This document shows, one piece after another, positions 41,245 through 51,794 of a stretch of 64,000 bases of DNA. Under the pieces are notes generated by a model that was not told the origin of the DNA, did not search any database, and was given only the letters and a program-made list of their open reading frames with translations. How positions within the stretch are numbered: position 1 is the first letter of the stretch; every line of letters begins with the position of its first letter. This stretch comes from Paraburkholderia bannensis (lineage in GTDB: Bacteria; Pseudomonadota; Gammaproteobacteria; Burkholderiales; Burkholderiaceae). The stretch is from assembly GCF_014200455.1 (NCBI RefSeq), contig NZ_JACHBW010000004.1, forward strand, positions 62,001 to 126,000. The letters run 5' to 3'. The translations under genes were made by a program, and so were the position numbers.

Positions 41245-42423
41245 ATGGAAAGCACGCTGCAAGGCCAGCTCAAAAGCTGGCGTCATCACCTGCATCAGCG
41301 GCCCGAAACGGGCTTCGAGGAAGTCGATACTTCGGCGTACGTCGCAAACATCCTGAAGACGCTGGGGCTGGAGGTCGAGCGCGGCATCGGCGGGACCGGG
41401 CTGGTGGCGACGCTGCGAGCGGGCAGCAGCCCGCGCGCCATCGGCCTGCGCGCCGATATGGACGCGCTCAATATCGCCGAACACGCACCGGGCCGCGCGC
41501 ATGCCTCGCTCAACGCAGGCAAGATGCACGCCTGCGGGCACGACGGCCATATGTCGATGATCCTTGGCGCGGCGCGCCTGCTGGCCGAGCGGCGCGATTT
41601 CGACGGCATCGTGCGTTTCATCTTCCAGCCCGCCGAAGAACACGGACGCGGCGCCAAGGCGATGATGGCCGACGGCCTGTTCGAACGCTTTCCGGTGGAC
41701 GCGATCTTCGGCGCGCACAATATGCCGGGTATGCGCGCGGGCACGTTCGCCACGCGTGCGGGCGGCATCATGGCCAGCGAAGATAACTTCGTTATCCATA
41801 TCAAGGCGCGTGGCACGCACGCGGCGCGGCCGCATATGGGCATCGACCCGATCGTGATCGCCTCGCAGATCGTACTGGCGCTGCAAACCATCGTGTCGCG
41901 CAATCTCGATCCCGGACTGCAGGCCGTGATCTCGTGCACGGAATTCATTACGGACGGCATCCGCAATGTGATTCCCTCCCATGTCACGATCAAGGGCGAC
42001 ACGCGCAGCTATTCGAAGGAAGTCCAGGCATTGCTGGCATCGCGCATGCGTGAAATCAGCGAAGGCATCTGCCGAACGCATGGCGCGCAATGTCAGTTCG
42101 AGTACACACACGAATTCGCGCCTACGGTGAATTCGCCCGAGTATGTCGATCTGGCCGTCACGGCGGCGCGGAACGTTGCAGGCGCAACTTCTGTCGATGC
42201 GAATGTTCAGCCGATGATGATCTCCGAAGACTTTGGCGCGTTTTTGCAGGCCGTGCCCGGCAATTTCATCTTTATCGGCAATGGCGAAACCCACGCGCGC
42301 GGCGGTGTGCCGCTGCATAACGCCACTTACGATTTCAACGACAAAATTCTGGAAACCGGCGCGCGTTACTTCGCGGAAATCGCGCGGCTCGCCCTGCCGC
42401 GTAACCGCCCCTGCGCGAGCTAG
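41245..42423 (+). CDS. M20D amidohydrolase (hippurate hydrolase-like)
   Basis: A 392-residue metallopeptidase-like enzyme. The N-terminal WRHHLHQRPETGFEE, GLRADMDALNI, MHACGHDGHMSMILGAA and FIFQPAEEHGRGA carry the di-metal ligands Cys, His, Glu and His of the M20D branch. A dimerisation domain follows with HAARPHMGIDPI. These enzymes cleave N-acyl amino acids. It shares an operon with dpaL and an Lrp-type regulator, so an N-acyl amino acid catabolic unit is likely. Confidence 0.92.
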   Translation: MESTLQGQLKSWRHHLHQRPETGFEEVDTSAYVANILKTLGLEVERGIGGTGLVATLRAGSSPRAIGLRADMDALNIAEHAPGRAHASLNAGKMHACGHDGHMSMILGAARLLAERRDFDGIVRFIFQPAEEHGRGAKAMMADGLFERFPVDAIFGAHNMPGMRAGTFATRAGGIMASEDNFVIHIKARGTHAARPHMGIDPIVIASQIVLALQTIVSRNLDPGLQAVISCTEFITDGIRNVIPSHVTIKGDTRSYSKEVQALLASRMREISEGICRTHGAQCQFEYTHEFAPTVNSPEYVDLAVTAARNVAGATSVDANVQPMMISEDFGAFLQAVPGNFIFIGNGETHARGGVPLHNATYDFNDKILETGARYFAEIARLALPRNRPCAS

Positions 42424-42564
42424 CGGTAACGCCCGGCACGACACTCCCGACAACGGGCATGCTGCGTATCGAGCCGAAGGTCATCGACTTGATTCTGGTT
42501 ATAATCCTCTCATCCACATGCCATAAAACGCGCTTCGCGCCGCATCCAGTCCCTCAGGACTTTC

Positions 42565-43293
42565 ATGCTGAAATCTGACCGTCTTTCCGCGCTCGCCGAT
42601 GCCATCGCTCAACACAAGGTCGTGCATCTGCGCGATGCGGCCGCGCTGCTGGGCGTGTCGAAAATGACCGTACGCCGCGATATCGCCGCCAGCCCCGATC
42701 AATTCACCTATCTGCGCGGCTACATCGTCAGCGCCACCGACGTGCAGAACGGCGCGGGTTATTCGCTGGAGCAGGAAAAGGATCATTTCGCCCAGGCCAA
42801 GGCCGAAGCCTCTGCCATCGCCGCGAAGCTGATCGACGACAACGACACGCTCTTCGTCGATTGCGGCACCACGCTCACCACGCTCGCGCGCCTGATCCCC
42901 GCCGATCTTCATGTGACCGTCGTGTGTTATTCGCTCAATGTCGCCGAGATCCTGCGCCGCAAGCCCAACGTGCGCATGATGCTGCTAGGCGGTCTCTACG
43001 TTCCCGCCTCCGATTCGTTTGCCGCCGACGAAACGCTCGATATCCTGCGTCGCATGGGCATCAACAAGGCCTTTATTTCTGCGGGCGGCGTGGACGAAAC
43101 GCGCGGCGTGACCTGCTGGAATTTTCACGAAGTGGCCATCAAGCAGGCTGCCATGCAAAGCGCCGTCGAACGGCATCTGGTGATCGACAGCAGCAAGTTC
43201 GGCGTGGTGAAGGCGGCGCGTTTCTCGCAGATCGGCGAATTCGATTCGATCATCACCGAGAACGGCCAGACGCTGCGCGAGCGCGCGGGTTGA
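42565..43293 (+). CDS. deoR: DeoR-type regulator of deoxyribonucleoside catabolism
   Basis: A 242-residue DeoR-family protein. The N-terminal helix-turn-helix (DRLSALADAIAQHKVVHLRDAAALLGVSKMTVRRDIA) is followed by the sugar-phosphate-binding domain with VDCGTTLTTLARLIP and DSSKFGVVKAARFSQI. Size is close to E. coli DeoR (252). It converges on the cdd end of the deo operon, 40 bases away, which strongly suggests deoxyribose-phosphate as effector. A TATAAT box lies at 42500-42505. The gene name is by context and similarity. Confidence 0.85.
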   Translation: MLKSDRLSALADAIAQHKVVHLRDAAALLGVSKMTVRRDIAASPDQFTYLRGYIVSATDVQNGAGYSLEQEKDHFAQAKAEASAIAAKLIDDNDTLFVDCGTTLTTLARLIPADLHVTVVCYSLNVAEILRRKPNVRMMLLGGLYVPASDSFAADETLDILRRMGINKAFISAGGVDETRGVTCWNFHEVAIKQAAMQSAVERHLVIDSSKFGVVKAARFSQIGEFDSIITENGQTLRERAG

Positions 43294-43332
43294 AGCGGCG
43301 GCGCGCTCGCGCCACCGCACGGATTCAAGGCT

Positions 43333-43734
43333 TTAATCGGCCGGATTCAGATAAAACGCTTCGGGCAGCAAGGCGTCTGCGCTCGTCACGCGCACATCGC
43401 CCTTGAGATTCACGAGGATCACTTCCAGCGCGGGCGTGCCCAGTTCGATCATCACCTGGCGGCATGCGCCGCACGGCGCGACCGGCCCATCCGTTTGCGC
43501 GACCACCGCCATGGCGGCAAAGTCCCCAGGCCGGTAGCCCGCCGCAATGGCTGCAAACAGGGCCGTGCGCTCCGCGCAATTGCACAGGCCATACGAGGCG
43601 TTTTCCACGTTGCAGCCGTGAAAGACCTTGCCGTCCTTCGTCTGCAGCGCGGCCCCGACCTTGAAGCGCGAATACGGCGCATAGGCTTTTTCGCGGGCGG
43701 CTTTCGCCGCGTCGATCAGTGTCTGTGCTTCCAT
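43333..43734 (-). CDS. cdd: Cytidine deaminase
   Basis: A 133-residue, tetramer-type cytidine deaminase. The zinc site is complete: FHGCNVENASYGLCNCAERTA with catalytic Glu and one Cys, then PCGACRQ with the other two Cys. It converts (deoxy)cytidine to (deoxy)uridine. It is the last gene of the deo operon, 17 bases after deoB. The in-frame upstream extension to 43923 overlaps deoB and is rejected. Confidence 0.95.
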   Translation of the reverse strand: MEAQTLIDAAKAAREKAYAPYSRFKVGAALQTKDGKVFHGCNVENASYGLCNCAERTALFAAIAAGYRPGDFAAMAVVAQTDGPVAPCGACRQVMIELGTPALEVILVNLKGDVRVTSADALLPEAFYLNPAD

Positions 43735-43751
43735 GACTTTGTCCTCTTCGT

Positions 43752-44972
43752 TTATCGATCCAGAAATGCGACGCCGTCGGCGAACGGTGTCAGTCCATAC
43801 CAGTTGGCGAGACTCTGGCCGAGATCCGCGAACGAACCGCGCACGCCCAGGCTGCCAGGCGCGACGCGCGCGCCGTACGCCAGCAGCGGCACATGTTCGC
43901 GCGTGTGATCCGAACCGGGCCACGTGGGATCGCAGCCATGATCGGCAGTGAGAATCAGCAGGTCGTCTGCGCGCATGAGCGGGTAAATCTGCGGCAGCAG
44001 CGCGTCGAAACGCTCCAGTTCCGTGGCGTAACCGGCCACGTTGCGGCGGTGCCCGTAAAGCTGGTCGAAATCGACCAGATTCGTCATCACGAGGCTCGAT
44101 TCGGGCGCATCGCGCACGGCGTCGAGCGTCGCGCGCCAGAGCGCATCGAGACCATCGGCCTTGATCTTTTGCGTCACGCCCACGCCCGCGTAAATGTCCG
44201 AAATCTTGCCGATGGCGATCACTTCGCCGCCTGCATTCGCGAGCTTTTCCAGCACGGTCGGCGCGGGCGGCGGCACGGCCAGATCGCGGCGGTTGCCGGT
44301 GCGTTTGAAGTCGGCGCGGCTCGCGCCCGTAAACGGCCGGGCGATCACGCGGCAGATGTTGTAACGGTCGACTTCCTCGCGCGCGATCTCACAGAGCGCG
44401 TAGAGCCGCTCAAGCCCGAACGCCTCCTCATGGCAAGCGATCTGGAACACCGAATCGGCGGAGGTGTAGAAGATCGGCTTGCCGGTCGCGATGTGTTCCT
44501 CGCCCAGCGCCGTGATGATTTCCGTGCCCGATGCATGGCAATCGCCGAGGTAGCCCGGCAGGCCCGCGCGACGCACGAGCGTATCCAGCAGTTCGGGCGG
44601 GAACGTCTGCGTGGGCGGCGAGAAATAGCCCCAGTCGAAACGTACCGGCACGCCCGCCAGTTCCCAATGCCCCGACGGCGTGTCCTTGCCCGACGAAACC
44701 TCGCAGGCCGCGCCATAGGCGCCCACCAGCGCAGGCTGTGCGCTCATGCCATCGGGCAAGGTGCCGGTCGCCAGTTGGCTGGCGAGCGCGAGGCCGTGGC
44801 GCTCAAGGTTCGGCACCTTGAGCGGGCCGCTGCGTCCGGCGGTATCGCATTCGCCCTGTGCGCAGCGCTGCGCGATATGACCGAAGGTATTCGATCCCGT
44901 GTCGTTGAAACGCGCGGCGTCAGGCGCCGCGCCAATGCCTAGCGAATCCAGCACCAGTACGATTGCGCGCAT
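43752..44972 (-). CDS. deoB: Phosphopentomutase
   Basis: A 406-residue enzyme (E. coli 407) interconverting (deoxy)ribose 1-phosphate and 5-phosphate. The alkaline-phosphatase-type metal sites are seen in [23 protein letters not shown], the central [11 protein letters not shown] with the phosphorylated Thr, and [22 protein letters not shown]. It lies between deoA and cdd and feeds deoC. Confidence 0.96.
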   Translation of the reverse strand: MRAIVLVLDSLGIGAAPDAARFNDTGSNTFGHIAQRCAQGECDTAGRSGPLKVPNLERHGLALASQLATGTLPDGMSAQPALVGAYGAACEVSSGKDTPSGHWELAGVPVRFDWGYFSPPTQTFPPELLDTLVRRAGLPGYLGDCHASGTEIITALGEEHIATGKPIFYTSADSVFQIACHEEAFGLERLYALCEIAREEVDRYNICRVIARPFTGASRADFKRTGNRRDLAVPPPAPTVLEKLANAGGEVIAIGKISDIYAGVGVTQKIKADGLDALWRATLDAVRDAPESSLVMTNLVDFDQLYGHRRNVAGYATELERFDALLPQIYPLMRADDLLILTADHGCDPTWPGSDHTREHVPLLAYGARVAPGSLGVRGSFADLGQSLANWYGLTPFADGVAFLDR

Positions 44973-44987
44973 GCAGGTCTCCCGCGC

Positions 44988-46307
<1,320 letters not shown>

Positions 46308-46332
46308 GGTTTGTTCTCCGAATGATGTGCGT

Positions 46333-47130
46333 TCAATAGGCTGCCGGACGCTGTGCGTCCTTGCCGTGGCCGAGCGTCGCCAGCAGGCTGCCAAGCAGCC
46401 CCGACGCGCCAAAACGGAATTTCGCCGGCACCGTGGAGCCGACGCCCAGTTCACGCTCCGCGAGCGCGAGATACGCGGCCGCCTCCTGCGCCGTGCGCAC
46501 GCCGCCCGCCGCCTTGAAACCCACCGTGCGCCCCGCTTCGCGGATCGCCGCCAGCATGGCCGCCGCCGCGTCGAGCGTGGCGTTGACCGGCACCTTGCCG
46601 GTCGAGGTCTTGATGAAGTCCGCGCCCGCTTCGATGGCGATTTCGCTCGCACGGCGGATCAGTGCAGCGTCGCGCAGTTCGCCCCGCAGTTCACCTGTCT
46701 CCAGGATCACCTTGAGGCACTTGTCGCCCGCCGCCACGCGGCATTGCGCAACCAGTTCGCGGCCCACCTGCGCGTCTCCCGCGAGCAGCGCGCGATACGG
46801 GAACACCACGTCCACTTCGTCGGCGCCCAGCGCGATGGCCTCGGCAGTTTCGCGGGCCGCCGCCTGCGGATCGGCGGCGCCCGCGGGGAAGTTCGTGACC
46901 GTTGCGATCGGCAGCGCGAGGCCCTTTGCGGCCAGCGCCGCGCGCGCCGTGCCGACAAAGCGCGGAAACACGCACAGCGCCGTCGGCGTGCCCACGGGCG
47001 TATCGGCCGATGCGGCCAACGCCGCGATCGACGCGTCCGTGTCGTCGTCGTTGAGCGACGTGAGATCGATGAGATGCAACGCCTGCAATGCGCGCTCGGC
47101 GAGTTGGTTGCGTGTCAGTGCCTGGTCCAT
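46333..47130 (-). CDS. deoC: Deoxyribose-phosphate aldolase
   Basis: A 265-residue class I aldolase (E. coli 259) splitting deoxyribose 5-phosphate into acetaldehyde and glyceraldehyde 3-phosphate. The Schiff-base lysine lies in [10 protein letters not shown], with the second active-site lysine in [11 protein letters not shown] and the N-terminal [19 protein letters not shown]. It stands directly after the transporter gene in the operon. Confidence 0.96.
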   Translation of the reverse strand: MDQALTRNQLAERALQALHLIDLTSLNDDDTDASIAALAASADTPVGTPTALCVFPRFVGTARAALAAKGLALPIATVTNFPAGAADPQAAARETAEAIALGADEVDVVFPYRALLAGDAQVGRELVAQCRVAAGDKCLKVILETGELRGELRDAALIRRASEIAIEAGADFIKTSTGKVPVNATLDAAAAMLAAIREAGRTVGFKAAGGVRTAQEAAAYLALAERELGVGSTVPAKFRFGASGLLGSLLATLGHGKDAQRPAAY

Positions 47131-47140
47131 GAAAAGCCCG

Positions 47141-48415
47141 TCAGGAAAGAGAGAAAAACAGTCCGGCGATGGTCGCGCTCATGAGATTGGAGAGCGTGGC
47201 CGCAGCGAGCGCGCGCAGTCCGAAGCGCGCGACCTCGCCGCGCAGTTCCGGCGCGACGGCGGTGAAGCCGCCCGTCAAAATCGCGATCGACGAAAAATTG
47301 GCGAAACCGCACAGCGCGAACGAAACGATCGCGATGGTCTTGGGCGTGAGCAAGGGCAGCCCAGCCGCCACCACGTGCGCGCTGTCCTGCAGATACGGCG
47401 ACAGCCCGCTGTATGCGACAAACTCGTTGAGAATCAGCTTCTGGCCGATGAAATTGCCGGCCACCACGGAATCCTGCCACGGCACGCCGATCATCCACGC
47501 GAGCGGTGCAAACAGCGCGCCAAGCAGCGATTGCAACGTGACGTGCGCAAAGCCGAGCCAGCCCGCCACCACGCCCACACCCGCATTGAGCAGCGCGATC
47601 AGGCCGATGAAGGCCACCAGCATGGTGCCCACGTTCACGGCGATCTTCATGCCCACGCTCGCGCCCGATGCGCCCGCTTCGATCACGCTGGTGGCGCGCT
47701 TCTCGTCGAATTCGAGCGCGCCGATATCCACATCGGTGGTCGCCACCGAAGGACACAGCATCTTGCCGAACAGCAGACCGCCGGGAATCGCCATGAACGA
47801 TGCCGCCAGCAGATACTCCATCTTGACACCCAGGCCCGCATAGCCGGCCAGCACCGAGCCCGCCACGGACGCCATGCCGCTCGACATCACCGCGAAAATC
47901 TCCGGCCCCGACAGACGGCGCACGAAGGGTTTCACGAAGGCGGGCATCTCGCTCTGGCCCAGGAAAATCGTGGCCACCGCCGAGCAGCCCTCGGCGCGGC
48001 TCACGCCCAGCAGCTTCGACACCACCGTGCCGATAATCGCGATGATCCACTTCATCACGCCAAGGTAGTACAGCACGGCGATCAGCGATGTGACAAAGAT
48101 GATCATCGGCAGCACGCGCAGGCCAAACGCGAAACCATCCGCGCCGAACAGCGCGAACATCTTGTCGCCGACCAGCCCGCCGAACAGGAAAGTCAGCCCG
48201 TGCTGGCCCATTTCGAGCACGCCGTTCACCGCCGTGGCGACCAGCGCCAGCACATGGCGGCCCATCGGCACGAACAGCACGAGCGCGCCAATCACGATCT
48301 GCGCCGCGAGCGCGGCCAGCACCGTGCGCGCACGCACCGCGCCGCGATCCATCGAGAGACAGTAGCCAAACACCAGCAGCACCAGAATGCCGCATAGACT
48401 GCGCAGGATATCCAT
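47141..48415 (-). CDS. nupC: NupC-type concentrative nucleoside transporter
   Basis: A 424-residue inner-membrane proton/nucleoside symporter. Conserved segments are [21 protein letters not shown], the motif [12 protein letters not shown], and the C-terminal YSGLSPYLQ.. [14 protein letters not shown]. Eight to ten hydrophobic helices are visible. ATG 48413-48415 ([10 protein letters not shown]) is preferred over the longer frame. It pairs with the outer-membrane Tsx-like channel upstream. Confidence 0.93.
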   Translation of the reverse strand: MDILRSLCGILVLLVFGYCLSMDRGAVRARTVLAALAAQIVIGALVLFVPMGRHVLALVATAVNGVLEMGQHGLTFLFGGLVGDKMFALFGADGFAFGLRVLPMIIFVTSLIAVLYYLGVMKWIIAIIGTVVSKLLGVSRAEGCSAVATIFLGQSEMPAFVKPFVRRLSGPEIFAVMSSGMASVAGSVLAGYAGLGVKMEYLLAASFMAIPGGLLFGKMLCPSVATTDVDIGALEFDEKRATSVIEAGASGASVGMKIAVNVGTMLVAFIGLIALLNAGVGVVAGWLGFAHVTLQSLLGALFAPLAWMIGVPWQDSVVAGNFIGQKLILNEFVAYSGLSPYLQDSAHVVAAGLPLLTPKTIAIVSFALCGFANFSSIAILTGGFTAVAPELRGEVARFGLRALAAATLSNLMSATIAGLFFSLS

Positions 48416-48458
48416 ATCGAATCCTAGAGGAATGAGGGCGTTGCGTTGGAGCCTTGCT

Positions 48459-49484
48459 TTAGAACCGGTAACCGACGCTGGCGTAATAGCCCCAGCCGGT
48501 CGAGCGGTTCTGGAAGGGTCCACTGCCAAAATTCAGCGTGCTGCCATTCCACTGTCCGCCGTTGTGGAAATAGCGCGCCGCGGTCCAGAAACGCCAGTGT
48601 TTGAACTCGTAGATCAACACGTTGGTCGACACGAATGCGGTATCGCTGCGCGTGTTGCCGCCGGTCTCTTCGGCCAGGCGCGAGCCGAAGTCGTAATTGA
48701 AAAAGCTCACGAAGGTGAGGTTGCCGCCGCTAAAAGTGCCGATCGGATAGGCAAGCTTCATCTGCGCGCGATAGCCGTCCCAGCTGTTCGCGTTGGCCGC
48801 GCCGTAGTTTTCCCACTGGCGGCGCACGTAGAAGTTCGCCGAGAGATAGACCGGCAGCGGCGTGGCGATATCGGTGCCCAGGCCCATATAGAGCGTGTTC
48901 TGGCGGCCCGACACGTTATGCCCCTGATCGTAGATCCAGTCGAACGCGGCGTACCACTCCTTGAACGGCCCGAAGCCCAGATGCTTGCCGAGCAGATCGT
49001 CGATGGACACGCGCGGCTCCTGCTCCGAGAAGAGCGGCGAGCCCTTGTTGGTGATACCCGTGTCGTAGCCATTGCCCACACCGAAGGCGCGCGGCACGTC
49101 GACGTAGCCGTACAAATCGAATGGCCCTTTGCGGCCGAAGTATTCGTACTCCAGATACACGTCGTTGGTCGTGTACGGGCCGAAGCGAATGTCCTTCGAC
49201 CCGATCACGCCGATGCTCTGGTGCAGCCAGTCCGAGAGATAGCGCGGCGCGGGCTGCGAGGCCGCTGTGCCCATGACGGCGGTCGTATTCAGTTCAGGCG
49301 GCGTGCCGCCGCTTTCGGCCAGTGTGTCGGCGCGTGCTTGAGCGGCGCTCAATGCAAGCGCGAGCGCCGCTGCGGCCATCAGGCCGAATCGATGGGTACG
49401 ACATGGCGATGCCTGCGGAGCTGTGCGCCACGGTCTCCTCCTTGGGTCCACGGTCTGCTTCCTTATCTGTCTTGAATATCTCAT
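48459..49484 (-). CDS. tsx: Tsx-like nucleoside-specific outer-membrane channel
   Basis: A barrel protein of about 300 mature residues. DWLHQSIGVIGSKDIRFGPYTTNDVYLEYEYFGRKGPFDLYGYVDVP is characteristic of the Tsx family, and it ends YYASVGYRF with terminal Phe. The signal peptide ends ARAD. The start is uncertain: ATG 49482-49484 gives a long N-region and lies inside an inverted repeat; ATG 49379 gives a short signal. Neither has a good Shine-Dalgarno. It is the first gene of the deo operon, behind a DeoR-like operator. Confidence 0.85.
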   Translation of the reverse strand: MRYSRQIRKQTVDPRRRPWRTAPQASPCRTHRFGLMAAAALALALSAAQARADTLAESGGTPPELNTTAVMGTAASQPAPRYLSDWLHQSIGVIGSKDIRFGPYTTNDVYLEYEYFGRKGPFDLYGYVDVPRAFGVGNGYDTGITNKGSPLFSEQEPRVSIDDLLGKHLGFGPFKEWYAAFDWIYDQGHNVSGRQNTLYMGLGTDIATPLPVYLSANFYVRRQWENYGAANANSWDGYRAQMKLAYPIGTFSGGNLTFVSFFNYDFGSRLAEETGGNTRSDTAFVSTNVLIYEFKHWRFWTAARYFHNGGQWNGSTLNFGSGPFQNRSTGWGYYASVGYRF

Positions 49485-49495
49485 GCTTATGAGAT
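49478..49495. repeat. Inverted repeat at the 5' end of tsx
   Basis: ATCTCAT (49478-49484) and ATGAGAT (49489-49495) form a perfect 7+7 inverted repeat with a four-base centre, overlapping one possible tsx start. It may be a second operator or a stem in the 5' leader of the mRNA. Confidence 0.5.
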
Positions 49496-49510
49496 CATCG
49501 GAACACAATT

Positions 49511-49526
49511 TGTTATGTTTATAACA
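49511..49526. promoter_or_regulatory. DeoR-like operator ahead of the deo operon
   Basis: TGTTAT-GTTT-ATAACA is a perfect inverted repeat of 16 bases with the same length and outer half-sites (TGTTA/TAACA) as the E. coli DeoR operator. On the lower strand it contains TATAAA, a possible -10 element, so a bound repressor would block the promoter of tsx-nupC-deoC-deoA-deoB-cdd. Confidence 0.7.
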
Positions 49527-49880
49527 TTATCAAAAATGTGTGTCCCAGGAGAGTCAGGGAAAACCCAGAGGAATCGGCGGGATTGCGCGAGATTTGCGGT
49601 AGCGCAGACGCGGGAGGGATAGAGAGGACGGACGAATCGCTGAAACTCTTGGTGGGCCGGCACCGCGGCCTACCAGCGCTTTCTGCGAGAAGCTCTACCG
49701 GATCGCCGGCATCCGTCACAGCCGGTCGATGTTCGCGCTGCGCTGCATGAAGAGCATTGCGCCGATCGCGGTGTGAATGAAAAACAGCGGGCGCGTTGCA
49801 ATCGTCGACACAATCGCTACCCGCCCGCAGTTCATGAGGCGCAAAACATTCGCGCCTACATTTCCATATCGTGCCTACCT
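49527..49880. other. Intergenic region between deo operon and siderophore locus
   Basis: No supported gene. The open frame on the lower strand here has host-untypical composition and no ribosome site. It holds the likely -35 region of the deo promoter at its left and the 3' end of the mbtH-like transcript at its right. I found no clear intrinsic terminator. Confidence 0.5.
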
Positions 49881-50093
49881 TCAGGCCGACTGCTGCGCCA
49901 ACGCCTGACGCAAGCTCAGCGGACGCATATCGGTCCACACTTTTTCGATGTGTTCGAGACAGGTCTGCTTGTTGCCCTGCACGCCCACCTTGCTCCAGCC
50001 CGCCGGCACTTCCTTGAAATCCGGCCAGATCGAATACTGTTCTTCGTGGTTGATGACCACCTGGTAGATCGCGTCGTCGTTATCGAAACTCAT
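49881..50093 (-). CDS. MbtH-like NRPS partner protein
   Basis: A 70-residue protein with the complete MbtH pattern ([33 protein letters not shown], then [19 protein letters not shown]). These proteins bind adenylation domains of NRPSs and activate or stabilise them. A GGAGA site precedes the ATG. It is the last gene of the siderophore locus, 63 bases after the sigma factor gene, equivalent to OrbH beside OrbS in ornibactin clusters. Confidence 0.95.
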   Translation of the reverse strand: MSFDNDDAIYQVVINHEEQYSIWPDFKEVPAGWSKVGVQGNKQTCLEHIEKVWTDMRPLSLRQALAQQSA

Positions 50094-50156
50094 GGTTCAC
50101 TTCTCCTGGTTAGCTTGACTGGGTGAGTCCGGGCAGCGATGCCGCCCGGAGCGGAT

Positions 50157-50687
50157 TCATTGGCCCGGACGATAGGCTTCGAGACGCGCGCGGCAATGCA
50201 TGGTCGCGTCGCGCACCATGCAATTGACGAGCGTCGACGATACGCCGAGGTGATCCGAGATTTCTCTCTGCGTATAGCCGTACACGTAGTACAGGCAAAA
50301 CGCGGTGCGCGAGCGTTCGGGCAACGCGTCGAGCGCATCGGACAACATGCACATAGCCTGGCAATTCATGTTCGCCTGTTCCGGCGACGGCTCTTCGCAC
50401 GCGACATCGAGCGCCGCTTCTTCCGGCGCGCAGTAGAAAGCTTCGAGATTCAGACGACGGCAACGGTCGATCGCATGATTGCGGACCATCCGAGCGATGT
50501 AGCCGCCCGGCTGCCGGATTTCGCCGAAGTCGTCGGCTTCTTCCAGCCTGAGCCAGATGTCGTGCACGACATCCTCGCCGCCGCGACGACAGCCGACGAT
50601 GCGCGAAGCGGTATCGATCAGCGTGCGCCGGGATGTCATCAGCGCATGCGCTAGCGCCTGCTTCTGCATGGGCATCGGTTCCTGCAT
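50157..50687 (-). CDS. ECF sigma factor of siderophore locus (OrbS/PvdS-like)
   Basis: A 176-residue ECF sigma factor. Region 2 (GGEDVVHDIWLRLEE.. PGGYIARMVRNHAIDRCRR) and region 4 (LPERSRTAFCLYYVYGYTQREISDHLGVSSTLVNCMVRDA) are complete. The iron-starvation branch (PvdS, OrbS, MbaS) usually has no anti-sigma partner, and none is adjacent here. A GAGG site precedes the ATG. It probably switches on the NRPS operon when iron is scarce. No clear Fur box was found in the 107 bases upstream. Confidence 0.9.
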   Translation of the reverse strand: MQEPMPMQKQALAHALMTSRRTLIDTASRIVGCRRGGEDVVHDIWLRLEEADDFGEIRQPGGYIARMVRNHAIDRCRRLNLEAFYCAPEEAALDVACEEPSPEQANMNCQAMCMLSDALDALPERSRTAFCLYYVYGYTQREISDHLGVSSTLVNCMVRDATMHCRARLEAYRPGQ

Positions 50688-50794
50688 GATGGGACCTCTT
50701 CTCTGGTTCGTTCAAACGAATGGGATGGCGCGTGAAACGTTTGCAGGCGCGATTGCAAATGCTTGTGCAAAGACATCCGCAACGTGCGCCGCGC

Positions 50795-51781
50795 TCACGC
50801 GCCGTGCGCTTGCGCCATCGCGACGACGATCCGGCGCGGTCCCGAGAACGGCGCGCGTCCGTGCGTCATCAGCATGTTGTCGAGCATCATCACGTCGCCG
50901 CGTTGCCACGCGAAATCGAGCCGATGCGCGTCGTACACCGCGCGCACGCTGTCGAGTTCCTCGTCGGCGATCGGCGAGCCATCGCCGTAGTACACGTTGC
51001 GCGGCAGATCTTCTTCATCGACGATGTCGAGCAGGGCCTCGCGCGTCGTTTCTTCCAGCGCCGATACGTGGAACAGGTGCGCCTGGTTGAACCACACGTC
51101 CTCGCCGGTACGCGGATGACGCGCGACCGCCTGGCAGATCTGGCGCGTGCGCAGATTGCCGTCCTCCTTCCACTCCCACTCGATCTGATGCTTGCGGCAA
51201 TACGCTTCGGCGACCGCGGTGTCTTCGGTGTTGAAGACCTTTTGCCACGTCAGATCGAGACCGCCGCCGTAATTGCGCACGTACATCAGCTTGCGGCTCG
51301 CAAAACGCTCGCGCAGCGCCGGGTCGATGCCCCGATACACGACGCGCGAATCGGCCACCGGCGTTTCGCCGCGATCGCCCGGTTGAACGTCGCAGTAGAA
51401 CCAGATCATCATCGGCCAGTTGGTCGTGTAGGCCTGTTCGTTGTGCTGCGGAATCCATTGATGCGCGGGGTACTCGGTCGACGAATACACGCCCTTGTGC
51501 ACTTCGCTGCGCGGCGTCGAACCGAATTCGTACGACAGCAGCGGCGAGCCGAAGCTCTTCGCGAATTCATGGAAGCGGTCGATGCTCATGTCCGCGAAAC
51601 CGCGCAGCAGCACGCCGCCGTCGCGCGCGAGATGTTTCGCGATCGTTGCGTGCCAGCCGCGATCGAGGATGTCGCTGGCGTCGGCGGGTGCGTGCATCAC
51701 GGGCAGGCGCGTGCCGCCCTTCTGGAACACGGTTTCGGCGAGCTGGATTTCAGCGGCTGCTTCCCGGATGTCGGTCGACAT
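50795..51781 (-). CDS. TauD/SyrP-like Fe(II)/2-oxoglutarate beta-hydroxylase
   Basis: A 328-residue dioxygenase. The metal triad is His113 and Glu115 in PQHNEQ (HxE, as in SyrP-type enzymes, not the usual HxD) and His307 in MTHGRAPF, with Arg near 317 for 2-oxoglutarate. In siderophore clusters this branch hydroxylates aspartate at the beta carbon, bound to an NRPS or free, giving an alpha-hydroxycarboxylate iron ligand. The Asp-specific module of the neighbouring NRPS fits that role. It lies 13 bases after the thioesterase gene. Confidence 0.88.
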   Translation of the reverse strand: MSTDIREAAAEIQLAETVFQKGGTRLPVMHAPADASDILDRGWHATIAKHLARDGGVLLRGFADMSIDRFHEFAKSFGSPLLSYEFGSTPRSEVHKGVYSSTEYPAHQWIPQHNEQAYTTNWPMMIWFYCDVQPGDRGETPVADSRVVYRGIDPALRERFASRKLMYVRNYGGGLDLTWQKVFNTEDTAVAEAYCRKHQIEWEWKEDGNLRTRQICQAVARHPRTGEDVWFNQAHLFHVSALEETTREALLDIVDEEDLPRNVYYGDGSPIADEELDSVRAVYDAHRLDFAWQRGDVMMLDNMLMTHGRAPFSGPRRIVVAMAQAHGA

Positions 51782-51794
51782 GCCTGGCTCCTGA

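Noticed and set aside
40570..42453. 627-codon antisense frame opposite dpaL and the amidohydrolase
   Set aside because: Sense genes carry complete active-site motifs. The antisense translation has none and no ribosome site.
46361..48397. 678-codon rightward frame opposite deoC and nupC
   Set aside because: Antisense shadow of well-recognised genes, with biased composition and no ribosome site.
49519..49938. Leftward 139-codon frame between the deo and siderophore loci
   Set aside because: No ribosome site, no recognisable protein character, and it overlaps the DeoR-like operator and the 3' end of the mbtH-like gene.
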